From: GCA-2697345 sp049602715
GTDB lineage: Bacteria; Pseudomonadota; Alphaproteobacteria; Rhodobacterales; Rhodobacteraceae
Length of the DNA stretch: 15,169 nucleotides
Reading direction: 5' to 3'
NCBI GenBank assembly: GCA_049602715.1
Contig: JBMYRX010000046.1
Location: forward strand, 1-15,169
The notes under the pieces were generated by a model. It was given only the letters and a program-made list of their open reading frames with translations, was not told the origin of the DNA and ran no database searches. Below, piece after piece: positions 1-7,712 of the stretch (positions are counted from its first letter, which is position 1; the number at the start of each line of letters is the position of its first letter). Both the position numbers and the translations under genes were made by a program.

Positions 1-780
1 CCGAATTATGCAACCATCACCTCGATCCCAATTCCATGGGAAAAATGCAAACGTGCATCTTTTCCCTGTAACAGAATCGAGATCTCCTCCAACATTTTCA
101 ATACCTAATATTCCGTTATTAAAAAGCTTGTTATGAACAGGTTCCCATTCTGGAAAGGCTTCCTTCCAATCTACTCCATCCGACCATTCAAGGTACTCTG
201 ATTCCAAATGAGGTAGTATTGGGCCATTTCTTTGAGGTCCAATTGCTGTAGCTAAAGGATGGTCGTTTGCTTGCGTGTCATGGCCAACGACTTTAATGCC
301 CTTCTCTACGATCCAATCAGCGGCAGATGGTACAAGTCCAGGACAATAAGCGAAATAATCGCCGTCCTCATATTGTTTGTGCCAACCGGTATTAATGATC
401 AGTACATCGTTTTTTCTAATTGCATGACCGCAGGCTTCCTCTAGATCATCACCAGTGATCTGTTCCCACTTTTTTTTAGGAATAGAGACAACCAATCCAG
501 TTCCAAAAAAATGAGGAAGAGGGACTTCGTCGATGAATGGTGTTCCCTGTACTACGTGCGCTGGGGCATCAATGTGGGTTGTTACATGCATTGTTGTAGT
601 TATAGTTTGACTAAGAACGCCAGACTTTGCCATATAGTGTTTTCTTTCAATAGCAACATCTTTAAAATATGGCCAGTTTGGACACTGAAAGCCAAACCTG
701 TGACTCAAGTTGTAAAATTCTAATCCCATTTCGTTATTTGTATTTTCGTTAAAGTCTATTCCTCGAATGTTAATGGTCAT
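1..780 (-). CDS. Cyclase-family (KynB-like) metal-dependent hydrolase, C-terminus cut by window edge
   Basis: Reads leftward from an ATG at 780-778 and stays open for 260 codons to base 1. The metal-binding signature of the cyclase/kynurenine formamidase family (HxGTHxDxPxH) appears as HVTTHIDAPAH at residues 65-75, so H65, H69, D71 and H75 are in place and the usual Gly is Thr. Further family landmarks are GHDTQANDHP (about residue 152) and a tail GRKR-like segment followed by FAFFPWNWDRGDG near residue 250. The tail normally lies within roughly ten residues of the C-terminus, so very little is missing. A ribosome site AAGGGG lies about nine bases before the ATG. Such enzymes hydrolyse amide or cyclic ester/lactone bonds using Mn or Zn. 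The substrate here is unknown; kynurenine formamidase is unlikely because no kynurenine pathway genes are near. The gene diverges from the sulfatase/thiolase unit and probably belongs to the same pathway. Confidence 0.88.
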   Translation of the reverse strand, partial: MTINIRGIDFNENTNNEMGLEFYNLSHRFGFQCPNWPYFKDVAIERKHYMAKSGVLSQTITTTMHVTTHIDAPAHVVQGTPFIDEVPLPHFFGTGLVVSIPKKKWEQITGDDLEEACGHAIRKNDVLIINTGWHKQYEDGDYFAYCPGLVPSAADWIVEKGIKVVGHDTQANDHPLATAIGPQRNGPILPHLESEYLEWSDGVDWKEAFPEWEPVHNKLFNNGILGIENVGGDLDSVTGKRCTFAFFPWNWDRGDGCIIR

Positions 781-811
781 TAAAATTGCCCCTTTTCCAA
801 TGTTTAAAAAA

Positions 812-852
812 TTGTAAAGTACTCTTAAGGTAAAACGACTAGTATTTTACAA
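812..852. promoter_or_regulatory. Large imperfect dyad in divergent promoter region
   Basis: Arms TTGTAAAGTACT (812-823) and AGTATTTTACAA (841-852) are complementary over 12 positions with a single G/T wobble and are separated by 17 bases. It lies between the divergent cyclase and GST genes, close to the cyclase start. It could be a two-site operator for a dimeric regulator or a hairpin in the cyclase 5' leader. No regulator gene is visible in the window, so the role is inference. Confidence 0.4.
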
Positions 853-873
853 ATAAATTTATATTTAATAGTG

Positions 874-893
874 GTATAGTCGCATTGCTATAC
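874..893. promoter_or_regulatory. Inverted repeat GTATAG-N8-CTATAC, candidate operator
   Basis: A perfect 6-bp inverted repeat with an 8-base spacer, centred about 103 bp upstream of the cyclase start and 71 bp upstream of the GST start. On the minus strand a TTGACT box (899-894) and TATACC (878-873) flank or overlap it, with a short 15-bp spacer, so a bound regulator would cover a possible cyclase promoter. The size and symmetry fit a dimeric helix-turn-helix repressor; the family cannot be told. Confidence 0.4.
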
Positions 894-954
894 AGTCAAT
901 AAAATTAGACTTATAAGTGGAATTGAAATTCATTAGTAACAAGAGTTAGAAAAA

Positions 955-1779
955 ATGCCTGAAATTGAACCAAAAGATAAATCCCTAAAAGAATTAAGTG
1001 GAATTCATTTGTGGCACGCACCAATGTCAAGCTGCTCCCAACGTGTTCGATTGGTACTATCAGAGACACAAAAAATATTCATTAGCCATCTTGTTAATTT
1101 AGAGAAAGATGAGCACTCTTCAGAAAGCTATCAATCTATACACCCTAATGGTTTGGTTCCAGCGCTTGTGGCCGATGGTCGTCTTTTCATTGAGTCTGTG
1201 GATATTATTGAATACCTTTCTAAAGAAAACCCTGACTTTTTCGAAGATGGTTATAAAGATCTTTTAAGGGATGCAGATATATTTCAAATGGATTTAAAGC
1301 TGTTAACATTTGAATTTCTATTTAGGGGTGCTCCACCACCTTCCAAAGAAGTATTCGAAAAATTTCAAAAATCTCACAAAAATGATTGGTTGAAAAAGTT
1401 TAGAATTGATTTTTCTAACGGGTTTGAAAGACAACGTATAAAAGATGCTGTTATTAGAACTTCTAAAGCCTTCAATAAGCTCGAAATGTGCTTAAGCGAT
1501 GGGCGGATGTATTTGTCGGGAAATAATTTTTCTTTAAGCGATATTGCTTGGATTCCTAATTTTCATAGATTTAATTTAATGAAGTGGTCATTTGAAAGAA
1601 CACCAAACTTAAAGCGTTGGTTTGCATTGGTTTCTCAGCGTCTAAGTTACAACGAAGCCATTCTTGAGTGGCAACCCGAAGAACTTATCCAAATGTTAGA
1701 AGGATACACGATAGATCGAATCTCGGCTGGGACAGGTATAAGCTCATTCCAGAGGGATATTAAAGACAAGAAGAAATAA
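955..1779 (+). CDS. Glutathione S-transferase family protein
   Basis: A 274-residue protein with an N-terminal thioredoxin-like GST domain (about residues 16-95) and an all-helical C-terminal domain (about 110-260). The segment SSCSQRVR (residues 25-32) holds the candidate catalytic Ser/Cys and resembles the SxCSQKVR motif of beta-etherase/maleylacetoacetate isomerase-like GSTs. HPNGLVPAL (about 63-71) carries the cis-proline and ESVDIIEYL (about 79-87) the glutathione gamma-glutamyl contact. It is somewhat longer than a typical 200-230 residue GST because of an N-terminal lead and an insert after the first domain. The ATG at 955 has only a weak purine-rich site upstream. It opens the rightward unit, 57 bp before the first sulfatase. 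It may conjugate or reductively cleave a pathway intermediate; the reaction is unknown. Confidence 0.85.
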   Translation: MPEIEPKDKSLKELSGIHLWHAPMSSCSQRVRLVLSETQKIFISHLVNLEKDEHSSESYQSIHPNGLVPALVADGRLFIESVDIIEYLSKENPDFFEDGYKDLLRDADIFQMDLKLLTFEFLFRGAPPPSKEVFEKFQKSHKNDWLKKFRIDFSNGFERQRIKDAVIRTSKAFNKLEMCLSDGRMYLSGNNFSLSDIAWIPNFHRFNLMKWSFERTPNLKRWFALVSQRLSYNEAILEWQPEELIQMLEGYTIDRISAGTGISSFQRDIKDKKK

Positions 1780-1836
1780 TTTTCACATGGTTTTTATTTC
1801 AATTCTTTCTAAAAATATAATTTAAAGGGAGTGTCT

Positions 1837-3420
1837 ATGGGGAAGATAAAAAATATACTTTTTATAATGGCGGACCAACTTCGTTGGGATTATTTGTCTT
1901 GTTATGGCCATCAGCATTTGCATACCCCAAACATCGATAAAATAGCTGCCAAAGGCGTAAGATTCGATAATGCTTTTGTTCAGTCGCCTGTATGTGGTCC
2001 TTCGAGGGCGTCATTCTATACGGGACGAACAGTGTTCAGTCACGGATCAACATGGAACCGAGTACCGCTACCGATTGGCGAACTTACCTTGGGTGATTAC
2101 CTTAGGCCGCTAGGAGTTAAGACTGCTGTAGTTGGTAAAACACATATGGAACCCGACAGAGAAGGGATGGCGCGTCTTGGCCTAAATAGTAATACAGACA
2201 TTGGTGTAGTGATATCGCAACCAGGATTCGATCCTTATGAGCGAGATGACGGTCTTCATCCAAACAAAGTTCTTAAGAAACGAGGTGGTAAATTACGTTA
2301 TAATGATTGGTTAAGAGAAAAAGGGTATCCGGGAGAAAACCCTTGGAACGATTTTGCTAATTCTGCGGATGGTAAAGATGGTGAAATATTATCAGGGTGG
2401 TATCTACAAAACTCAAAATTACCTGCCAGAATTAAGGAAGAGCATTCTGAAACAGCCTATATGACTATGCGGGCTCGCGACTTTATTAAACAAACCGGCG
2501 ACACGCCGTGGCTCTGTCACTTGAGTTACATTAAACCACATTGGCCTTATATGGCTCCTGCTCCGTATCATAACTTGTATGGTTCTAATACTTTCAAGGA
2601 AGTAATCAGGAAAAATTCTGAGAAAGAAAACCCACATCCCGTATATGATGCATTTATGAAAATGGAAGTCAGTCAAACTTTTTCAACTGCGGGAGTACGT
2701 GAAACTGTATTACCAGCTTATATGGGTATGATTAAACAGATAGATGATCATTTGGGGAATTTATTTACTTGGATGGAGGAGCAAGGAAAAACAGAAGAAA
2801 CAATGATTGTTATTACGTCGGATCATGGTGATTATTTGGGGGATCATTGGCTTGGTGAGAAAGAGCTTTTCCACGAAGTTTCCGTTCGAGTTCCACTTAT
2901 AGTATACGATCCTAGAAAGGAAGCTGACAAAACTCGTGGGACGGTAGTTAATGAACTTGTCGAGGCGATCGATCTAGTACCAACATTTCTGGAGGTAACT
3001 GGAGCACCACCGGCAGATCACCGATTGGAAGGAGTATCCCTAGAACCACTCTTGCACGGAAAAAAGTTTGATACGTGGCGTCAATCTGTATTTTCAGAAA
3101 TAGATTACTCATTCTATAAAGCACGAGATATCTTGGACGTAGGAAATTATGATGCCAGAGGCTATATGATTAGAACCAATGAATGGAAATATATCTATTT
3201 TCGAGGATTTGACTCTCAGTTGTTTAATTTAAAGGATGATCCTAGTGAGTTTAAAGATTTGGGTCGAGATCCAAGTTATGAAGACATAAGAAATGAAATG
3301 CACGGTATACTTTTAGACCGTTTGACTTCAAGAAAAAATAGAGTGGCAATGTCAGATAAATCGCTGGAGGGTGCTCGTGGTAAAGAAACGCCTGATGGTA
3401 TATTGATCGGTAAATGGTAG
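1837..3420 (+). CDS. Sulfatase-like hydrolase 1 (S1 type, CGPSR formylglycine motif)
   Basis: A 527-residue alkaline phosphatase-superfamily sulfatase. Metal ligands D13-Q14 (ADQL, the form seen in choline sulfatase-type enzymes) and D329-H330 are present. The CGPSR motif puts Cys53 in position for conversion to formylglycine. K101-T-H103 and K233-P-H235 match the sulfate-binding Lys/His pairs of the family, and K342 follows the second metal motif. No signal peptide is seen, so it should act in the cytoplasm on an imported ester. I chose ATG 1837 over the in-frame GTG at 1831 because GGGAG at 1827-1831 then sits five bases before the start; the GTG would overlap that site. It lies 25 bp before the thiolase. 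The substrate is unknown; a phosphonate or phosphate ester is possible because the fold is shared with phosphonate monoester hydrolases. Confidence 0.9.
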   Translation: MGKIKNILFIMADQLRWDYLSCYGHQHLHTPNIDKIAAKGVRFDNAFVQSPVCGPSRASFYTGRTVFSHGSTWNRVPLPIGELTLGDYLRPLGVKTAVVGKTHMEPDREGMARLGLNSNTDIGVVISQPGFDPYERDDGLHPNKVLKKRGGKLRYNDWLREKGYPGENPWNDFANSADGKDGEILSGWYLQNSKLPARIKEEHSETAYMTMRARDFIKQTGDTPWLCHLSYIKPHWPYMAPAPYHNLYGSNTFKEVIRKNSEKENPHPVYDAFMKMEVSQTFSTAGVRETVLPAYMGMIKQIDDHLGNLFTWMEEQGKTEETMIVITSDHGDYLGDHWLGEKELFHEVSVRVPLIVYDPRKEADKTRGTVVNELVEAIDLVPTFLEVTGAPPADHRLEGVSLEPLLHGKKFDTWRQSVFSEIDYSFYKARDILDVGNYDARGYMIRTNEWKYIYFRGFDSQLFNLKDDPSEFKDLGRDPSYEDIRNEMHGILLDRLTSRKNRVAMSDKSLEGARGKETPDGILIGKW

Positions 3421-3445
3421 AATTCTAATTAGGAGGTAGGATTTG

Positions 3446-4603
3446 ATGGATGCGCATATTGTAGGTTGGGGGCATACCCCCTTTGGACGTATGTCAGAGT
3501 CCGTAGAAGAATTAGTTTGTCAAGCTGCAAAGGAAGCGATTTCACATGCTAATATAGATCCAAGAGAAATAGATAGTATATGGCTCGGGCACTATAATGG
3601 AGGATTAGTTTCAGATGGATTCATATCATCTTTAGCTTTGCAAGTCAGTCCAGATCTCAGATTTACTCCTGCTACGCGATTAGAGAATGCCTGTGCCTCA
3701 GGATCAGCGGCGGTATTTGCGGCACGTAATGCAATTCAAGCTAGGACAGCCAAAGTGACTTTAGTTATTGGTGTTGAAAAAATGACTGCTAAAGATACAA
3801 AAGGAGTAGCAGAGTCATTGATGACTGCCTCATATCAAGCTGAAGAAGGTGGCATTACTTTTCCACAAGTTTTTGGGCGCTATGCTGATGTATATTTCCA
3901 AGCCTATGGCGATAAATCCGAGATTTTAGCGCGTATTGCGGCAAAAAATCATACTAATTCTGTAAAAAATCCATTAGCTCAGATGCAAAAAGATGTAGGT
4001 TTTGATTTTTGTAATTTAGTCAGTGAAAAAAATCCAATAGTGGCGTCACCTTTGCGCTTGACCGATTGTTCGCTAATTTCGGACGGAGCTGCTGCGCTGA
4101 TAATGGTAGCGGATGATATGTCAAATGATTTTGATAGGGCGGTGTCATTCAAGGCGGGGGTTCAAGTAAATGATTTCTTACCAATGTCGTCGCGAGATAT
4201 ATTAAAGTTTGAAGGGCCCACTGAGGCTTTTAGGAGAGCTTTTATGGAAGCAAAAATAGAGGTGTCTGATCTTGATTTTGCAGAGGTTCATGATTGCTTC
4301 ACTATCGCAGAACTCCTTATTTATGAGGCTATGGGTTTAGCAAAGCCGGGACGCGGATCAGATTTAGTTTTGGACGGCACGGTTCATTCTGATGGGGCTT
4401 TACCTATTAATCTTTCTGGTGGTTTAAAGGCTAAGGGTCATCCTGTTGGGGCAACGGGCGTATCTATGCACGCTTTGACAGCGTCTCAAATAAGCGGTGA
4501 AGCTGGGACATTACAAAAAGACGGTGCTGGCTTAGGCTGTATTTTTAACATGGGCGGTTCGGGTGTGGCAAATTATTGTTCAATTTTAGAAAACGCAGGT
4601 TAG
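3446..4603 (+). CDS. Thiolase family protein (SCP2-type acetyl-CoA acetyltransferase)
   Basis: A 385-residue thiolase-superfamily enzyme of the SCP2/SCP-x type, which cleaves 3-ketoacyl-CoA with CoA or runs the reverse Claisen condensation. The nucleophile is C83 in NACASGSAAV. HDCF at 282-285 replaces the NEAF of classical thiolases, as is usual for SCP2 thiolases. H332 lies in GHPVGATG and the second cysteine is C365 in GLGCIFNMGGSG. The N-terminus (VGWGHTPFGR) is intact and the length is normal. AGGAGGT at 3431-3437 lies eight bases before ATG 3446, so the TTG at 3443 is not needed. It sits between the two sulfatase paralogues, which suggests that the desulfated product is channelled to a CoA thioester that this enzyme splits. 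No CoA ligase or dehydrogenase is in view. Confidence 0.92.
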   Translation: MDAHIVGWGHTPFGRMSESVEELVCQAAKEAISHANIDPREIDSIWLGHYNGGLVSDGFISSLALQVSPDLRFTPATRLENACASGSAAVFAARNAIQARTAKVTLVIGVEKMTAKDTKGVAESLMTASYQAEEGGITFPQVFGRYADVYFQAYGDKSEILARIAAKNHTNSVKNPLAQMQKDVGFDFCNLVSEKNPIVASPLRLTDCSLISDGAAALIMVADDMSNDFDRAVSFKAGVQVNDFLPMSSRDILKFEGPTEAFRRAFMEAKIEVSDLDFAEVHDCFTIAELLIYEAMGLAKPGRGSDLVLDGTVHSDGALPINLSGGLKAKGHPVGATGVSMHALTASQISGEAGTLQKDGAGLGCIFNMGGSGVANYCSILENAG

Positions 4604-4610
4604 AATCTAA

Positions 4611-6314
4611 ATGGTTAAGGAAACAAAAAATATACTTTTTGTTATGTATGATCAATTACGATTTGATTATTTAAGTTATGCTGGTCACAAAACTCTAAAG
4701 ACTCCAAACTTTGATAAGGTCGCGGCTCAAGGTGTGAACTTCACTAACGCCTATGTGCAATCGCCGGTTTGTGGCGCCAGTAGAATGAGTACATATACTG
4801 GCAGGTATGTTTCCAGTCATGGGGCGTCTTGGAATAAATTCCCACTGAGAGTCGGTGAAATCACCTTAGGAGATCATTTACGAAAATTGGGTATGGATTG
4901 TTGGTTATTAGGCAAGACTCATATGGAAATTGATGAAGAGGGTATGGCTCGCCTTGGTATTGATAAGGGTAGTTTAATAGGAGTGCGTCAGGCGGAGTGT
5001 GGATTTGATCCCTGGGTTCGAGATGATGGTCTACACGGAAATGGTCCGAAAGGTAATTACGGAGAGAATGATGGCTCTTACAATACGTACTTAAAAAATA
5101 AGGGCTATGACGGCGAAAACCCTTGGGCAGATTATGCCAACGGTTCTGTAGAAAATGGAAAGCTTGCCTCTGGTTGGTTTCTTGAAAATGCGGATAAGCC
5201 TGCAAATATTAATGAACAAGACAGCGAGACTCCTTGGTTAACAAGAGAGGCTATAAAGTTTCTTGATAATGTTGAAAAACCTTGGTGTGCACATGTGAGT
5301 TATATTAAACCACATTGGCCTTATATAGTTCCAGCCCCGTATCATAACATGTATAACAAGGATGATGTGCAACAGCTAATTCGAGACGCAAAAGAGACAG
5401 AAAACCCAAATCCAGTATTTGAGGCTTTTTTTAATAATAAGATAGCCAAAACTTTTCAAAATGAAGAAGCTCGGACTAAAGCAATTATAGCGTATATGGG
5501 ATTAATAAAGCAATGTGATGATCAGTTGGGAGTCCTTCTTCAACACTTAGAAAAAACGGGAAAGAGCGATAATACAGTTGTTGTATTAACTTCGGATCAC
5601 GGTGACTACCTCGGCGATCATTGGCTTGGAGAGAAGGATCTGTTCCATGAAGTTTCAGTTAAAGTCCCCTTAATTATTAAACACCCTGACCCTAAATATA
5701 ATGCAACACGTGGTAGAAATTGTGACGCATTAGTAGAGCAAATCGATTTAGCACCAACTTTTGTAGAAATAGCAGGTGGAAAAGTGCCCACGCATATAAT
5801 GGAAGGTAGTTCTTTATTACCCTTATTATCTGGAAAAATGCTAACAGATTGGAGAAAATTCGTTATTAGTGAATACGATTATTCTATAACACCCATGCGT
5901 AAAACCTTAGATTTAGAAACATGGCAGGCAAGGTTGTTTATGGTTTTTGATGGAAGATTTAAATTAATGCATTCTGCAGGCGGTCACGCCCCAATGTTGT
6001 TTGATTTACTAAAAGATCCAAACGAATTTACTGATTTGGGGGCCAATAAAAAGTATAAAGAGATTATCGATAGTCTTTATAATCAATTAAATGAGTGGAG
6101 CCTGCGAATGGCCCAACGAGTTACGATGTCTGAAGAAGATATTGCCAGCAAAACTGGTGGCGCACTTAAAAATGGTATCCTTGTTGGGGTACATCGCGAG
6201 GCAGATTTGCCATCTGATTTGACTGATAAATATACAGGGGCTGCGAGACAAATACATTTTGAGAAAGATGAAGATAGAATTAAATTTGGAGGAATCGACA
6301 CAGAACGAGATTGA
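4611..6314 (+). CDS. Sulfatase-like hydrolase 2 (paralogue of the first, CGASR formylglycine motif)
   Basis: A 567-residue paralogue of the upstream sulfatase, starting seven bases after the thiolase stop. D14-Q15 and D329-H330 are the metal ligands, K102-T-H104 and H235 the sulfate contacts, and C54 the formylglycine position. Here the motif is CGASR, the Ala variant of CxP/AxR, whereas the partner gene has CGPSR. Long blocks are nearly identical between the two proteins, for example SYIKPHWPY and GDYLGDHWLGEK, so they arose by duplication. The protein has about 35 extra C-terminal residues, charged and probably disordered (about 530-567). No signal peptide is seen. The pair may have split substrates, such as two esters or two stereoisomers of one pathway. 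CAGGT at 4596-4600 is a plausible ribosome site inside the thiolase tail. Confidence 0.9.
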   Translation: MVKETKNILFVMYDQLRFDYLSYAGHKTLKTPNFDKVAAQGVNFTNAYVQSPVCGASRMSTYTGRYVSSHGASWNKFPLRVGEITLGDHLRKLGMDCWLLGKTHMEIDEEGMARLGIDKGSLIGVRQAECGFDPWVRDDGLHGNGPKGNYGENDGSYNTYLKNKGYDGENPWADYANGSVENGKLASGWFLENADKPANINEQDSETPWLTREAIKFLDNVEKPWCAHVSYIKPHWPYIVPAPYHNMYNKDDVQQLIRDAKETENPNPVFEAFFNNKIAKTFQNEEARTKAIIAYMGLIKQCDDQLGVLLQHLEKTGKSDNTVVVLTSDHGDYLGDHWLGEKDLFHEVSVKVPLIIKHPDPKYNATRGRNCDALVEQIDLAPTFVEIAGGKVPTHIMEGSSLLPLLSGKMLTDWRKFVISEYDYSITPMRKTLDLETWQARLFMVFDGRFKLMHSAGGHAPMLFDLLKDPNEFTDLGANKKYKEIIDSLYNQLNEWSLRMAQRVTMSEEDIASKTGGALKNGILVGVHREADLPSDLTDKYTGAARQIHFEKDEDRIKFGGIDTERD

Positions 6315-6593
6315 TTGCTGTTGGTAATTGAGCCGATGTTAGGTATTCCGAACCACGAATATCTTTGGGACTTCCGGAGTTACATAACTTAGGATGCTTT
6401 GATGGATTAGTGGGTAAGTATAACTTAAATTTACGGAATGCAGTAAAGACTACAAAAAGATTTATTTGAAGTAACAGTTTTTTTTACTTTAATTAATTAT
6501 TTAAGGTTTTTTTAGCTTTTGATGAATTTTCCGCTTTTCAGAACCGTTTGGATAGATTAGTTTCTTTATATATTTAGAAACGAGGTTCAAGTT
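6315..6593. other. Non-coding stretch after the catabolic unit
   Basis: About 280 bases without a convincing gene. A frame open from 6332 to 6466 (45 codons, no ATG, stop TGA at 6467) may be a decayed gene tail or chance. Two T-runs (around 6478-6485 and 6506-6513) could assist termination of the upstream unit, but no strong GC-rich stem precedes them. The last 50 bases hold the candidate promoter of the lipoprotein gene. Confidence 0.5.
6547..6574 (+). promoter_or_regulatory. Candidate promoter of the small lipoprotein gene
   Basis: TTTGGA (6547-6552) and TATATT (6569-6574) are spaced by 16 bp, giving a start about 14 bases before the ATG region. A perfect inverted repeat GTTTCT-N10-AGAAAC (6560-6565 / 6576-6581) encloses the -10 box and could be an operator or a leader hairpin next to the ribosome site. 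Confidence 0.3.
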
Positions 6594-6710
6594 ATGAAAA
6601 CTAAATTAGCGATTATACTTACAACAGCAACACTTCTTGGTGGTTGTGCGTCTATTCAAGATTCTTATGTAAATCCAATGAATTGGTTTGGGAACTCGGC
6701 GTCAGAGTAA
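6594..6710 (+). CDS. Small lipoprotein, 38 residues
   Basis: A short gene with a clear lipoprotein signal: MKTK basic start, hydrophobic core LAIILTTATL, and lipobox LLGGC with Cys18 as the expected lipidated residue. The mature part is only 21 residues and contains NPMNWFG before an acidic end (SASE). Small alphaproteobacterial lipoproteins with an NPxNWFG-like segment exist to my recollection, but I do not know a function. GAGG at 6582-6585 lies eight bases before ATG 6594, which supports translation. The residue after Cys is Ala, so outer-membrane sorting by Lol is expected rather than inner-membrane retention. It stands alone, converging on the AEC transporter gene. Confidence 0.75.
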   Translation: MKTKLAIILTTATLLGGCASIQDSYVNPMNWFGNSASE

Positions 6711-6739
6711 AAATTTAAGTTTAGATTAAATTTTATGAG

Positions 6740-6767
6740 TGCGTTAAGTTTTAGTGAATTCAACGCA
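6740..6767. terminator. Weak hairpin between convergent genes
   Basis: TGCGTT (6740-6745) pairs perfectly with AACGCA (6762-6767) across a 16-base loop, between the lipoprotein stop (6710) and the AEC transporter stop (6783). The flanks are A/T-rich on both sides, so it could act as a weak bidirectional terminator. The stem is short. Confidence 0.3.
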
Positions 6768-6782
6768 TTTAAAATATTGATA

Positions 6783-7712
6783 TTAAACTAAATTCTCCAG
6801 CCAATATGTTAAAGTAATAATCGACAAAGCGGTGCTTACTATAATTGAAGTGGTAGCAATTCTTGTTCCCGTATTATACATATTAGCAAATATAAAGGCA
6901 TTTAAACCTGGAGCCATTCCTAAGGTTAGTACAACCGCACGGATTGAATTTTTGTCTAGATCTGCAATCTCGGAAAAGTACAGTCCTAAATATGGTTTTG
7001 CTAATAGGGCGATAACTGTAATACATATTATAGGTAAAAAATCAGAGCCGATTTTATAACGCGCGAGGACACCTCCAAGTCCAAAAATTGCAGCTGGGAT
7101 AGCAGCTTTTACAAAAAGTTCAATGGATGTGCTAATAGCGTCCGGAATAAAAATGTCTGTGATATTTACTAATAATCCGAGCAAAATACTTAGAACCAAT
7201 ATATTACTAATAATTCCCGTGCTGGCCTTGTTAACGGTTGAAAGGAAACCGCTACCCCTTCCTTTAACGAATTCCATTACTATTATCCCGAGTGCATAGC
7301 AAAAGGGTGTATTAATAGCGATTATAGCATAGTTAGGACCCAAAGAATGGGCGCCGTATGCCTGTTCCATTATTGGTAAGCCTAACAATAGTGCATTTGA
7401 GTAAAGACAACAAAAACCTATCACAACACATTTTTCTAACGAGTATTTTAAAATAATTCTTCCGATTAAAGTGCCAAAAATAAAGGCAATTAACGAAGGA
7501 CTAAAGTAAGATAAAAGCAATAAAAAATTGAAGTGATCATCTATTTCGATAGTAGCCATCGCACTAAATAATAAACAAGGTATTGCAAATCTTTGTGTGA
7601 AGAGCATTACGCCATCCACTGAACTACTTGTAAACCAACCAATCTTTGCCACTGTAAAACCGAATCCGATTATTAAAAAAACTGGTAGTATGACTTCTAA
7701 TAGAGGGATCAT
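6783..7712 (-). CDS. AEC-family transporter (auxin efflux carrier-like permease)
   Basis: A 309-residue polytopic membrane protein with about ten hydrophobic segments and the family's start: a first helix ending in FGFTVAKIGWF, followed by QRFAIPCLLFSAMA. The C-terminal half carries LGMAPGLNAFIFANMY, the helix-breaking region typical of bacterial AEC carriers such as malonate transporter MdcF and YfdV. Family members export or import small carboxylic acids in the inner membrane; the cargo here is unknown. Its ATG (7712-7710) directly abuts the stop of the preceding hydrolase gene, so it is translated as the last gene of the dac-tmk-holB-tatD unit, probably by coupling. It may simply have been captured by this operon. 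Confidence 0.88.
   Translation of the reverse strand: MIPLLEVILPVFLIIGFGFTVAKIGWFTSSSVDGVMLFTQRFAIPCLLFSAMATIEIDDHFNFLLLLSYFSPSLIAFIFGTLIGRIILKYSLEKCVVIGFCCLYSNALLLGLPIMEQAYGAHSLGPNYAIIAINTPFCYALGIIVMEFVKGRGSGFLSTVNKASTGIISNILVLSILLGLLVNITDIFIPDAISTSIELFVKAAIPAAIFGLGGVLARYKIGSDFLPIICITVIALLAKPYLGLYFSEIADLDKNSIRAVVLTLGMAPGLNAFIFANMYNTGTRIATTSIIVSTALSIITLTYWLENLV

Noticed and set aside
259..723. Two rightward frames (259-444 and 511-723)
   Set aside because: Both are shadows of the leftward cyclase-family gene, which has motifs, a ribosome site and full-length homology.
4861..5205. Leftward frame of 114 codons inside sulfatase 2
   Set aside because: Antisense shadow of a motif-bearing gene; no recognisable domain and no ribosome site.
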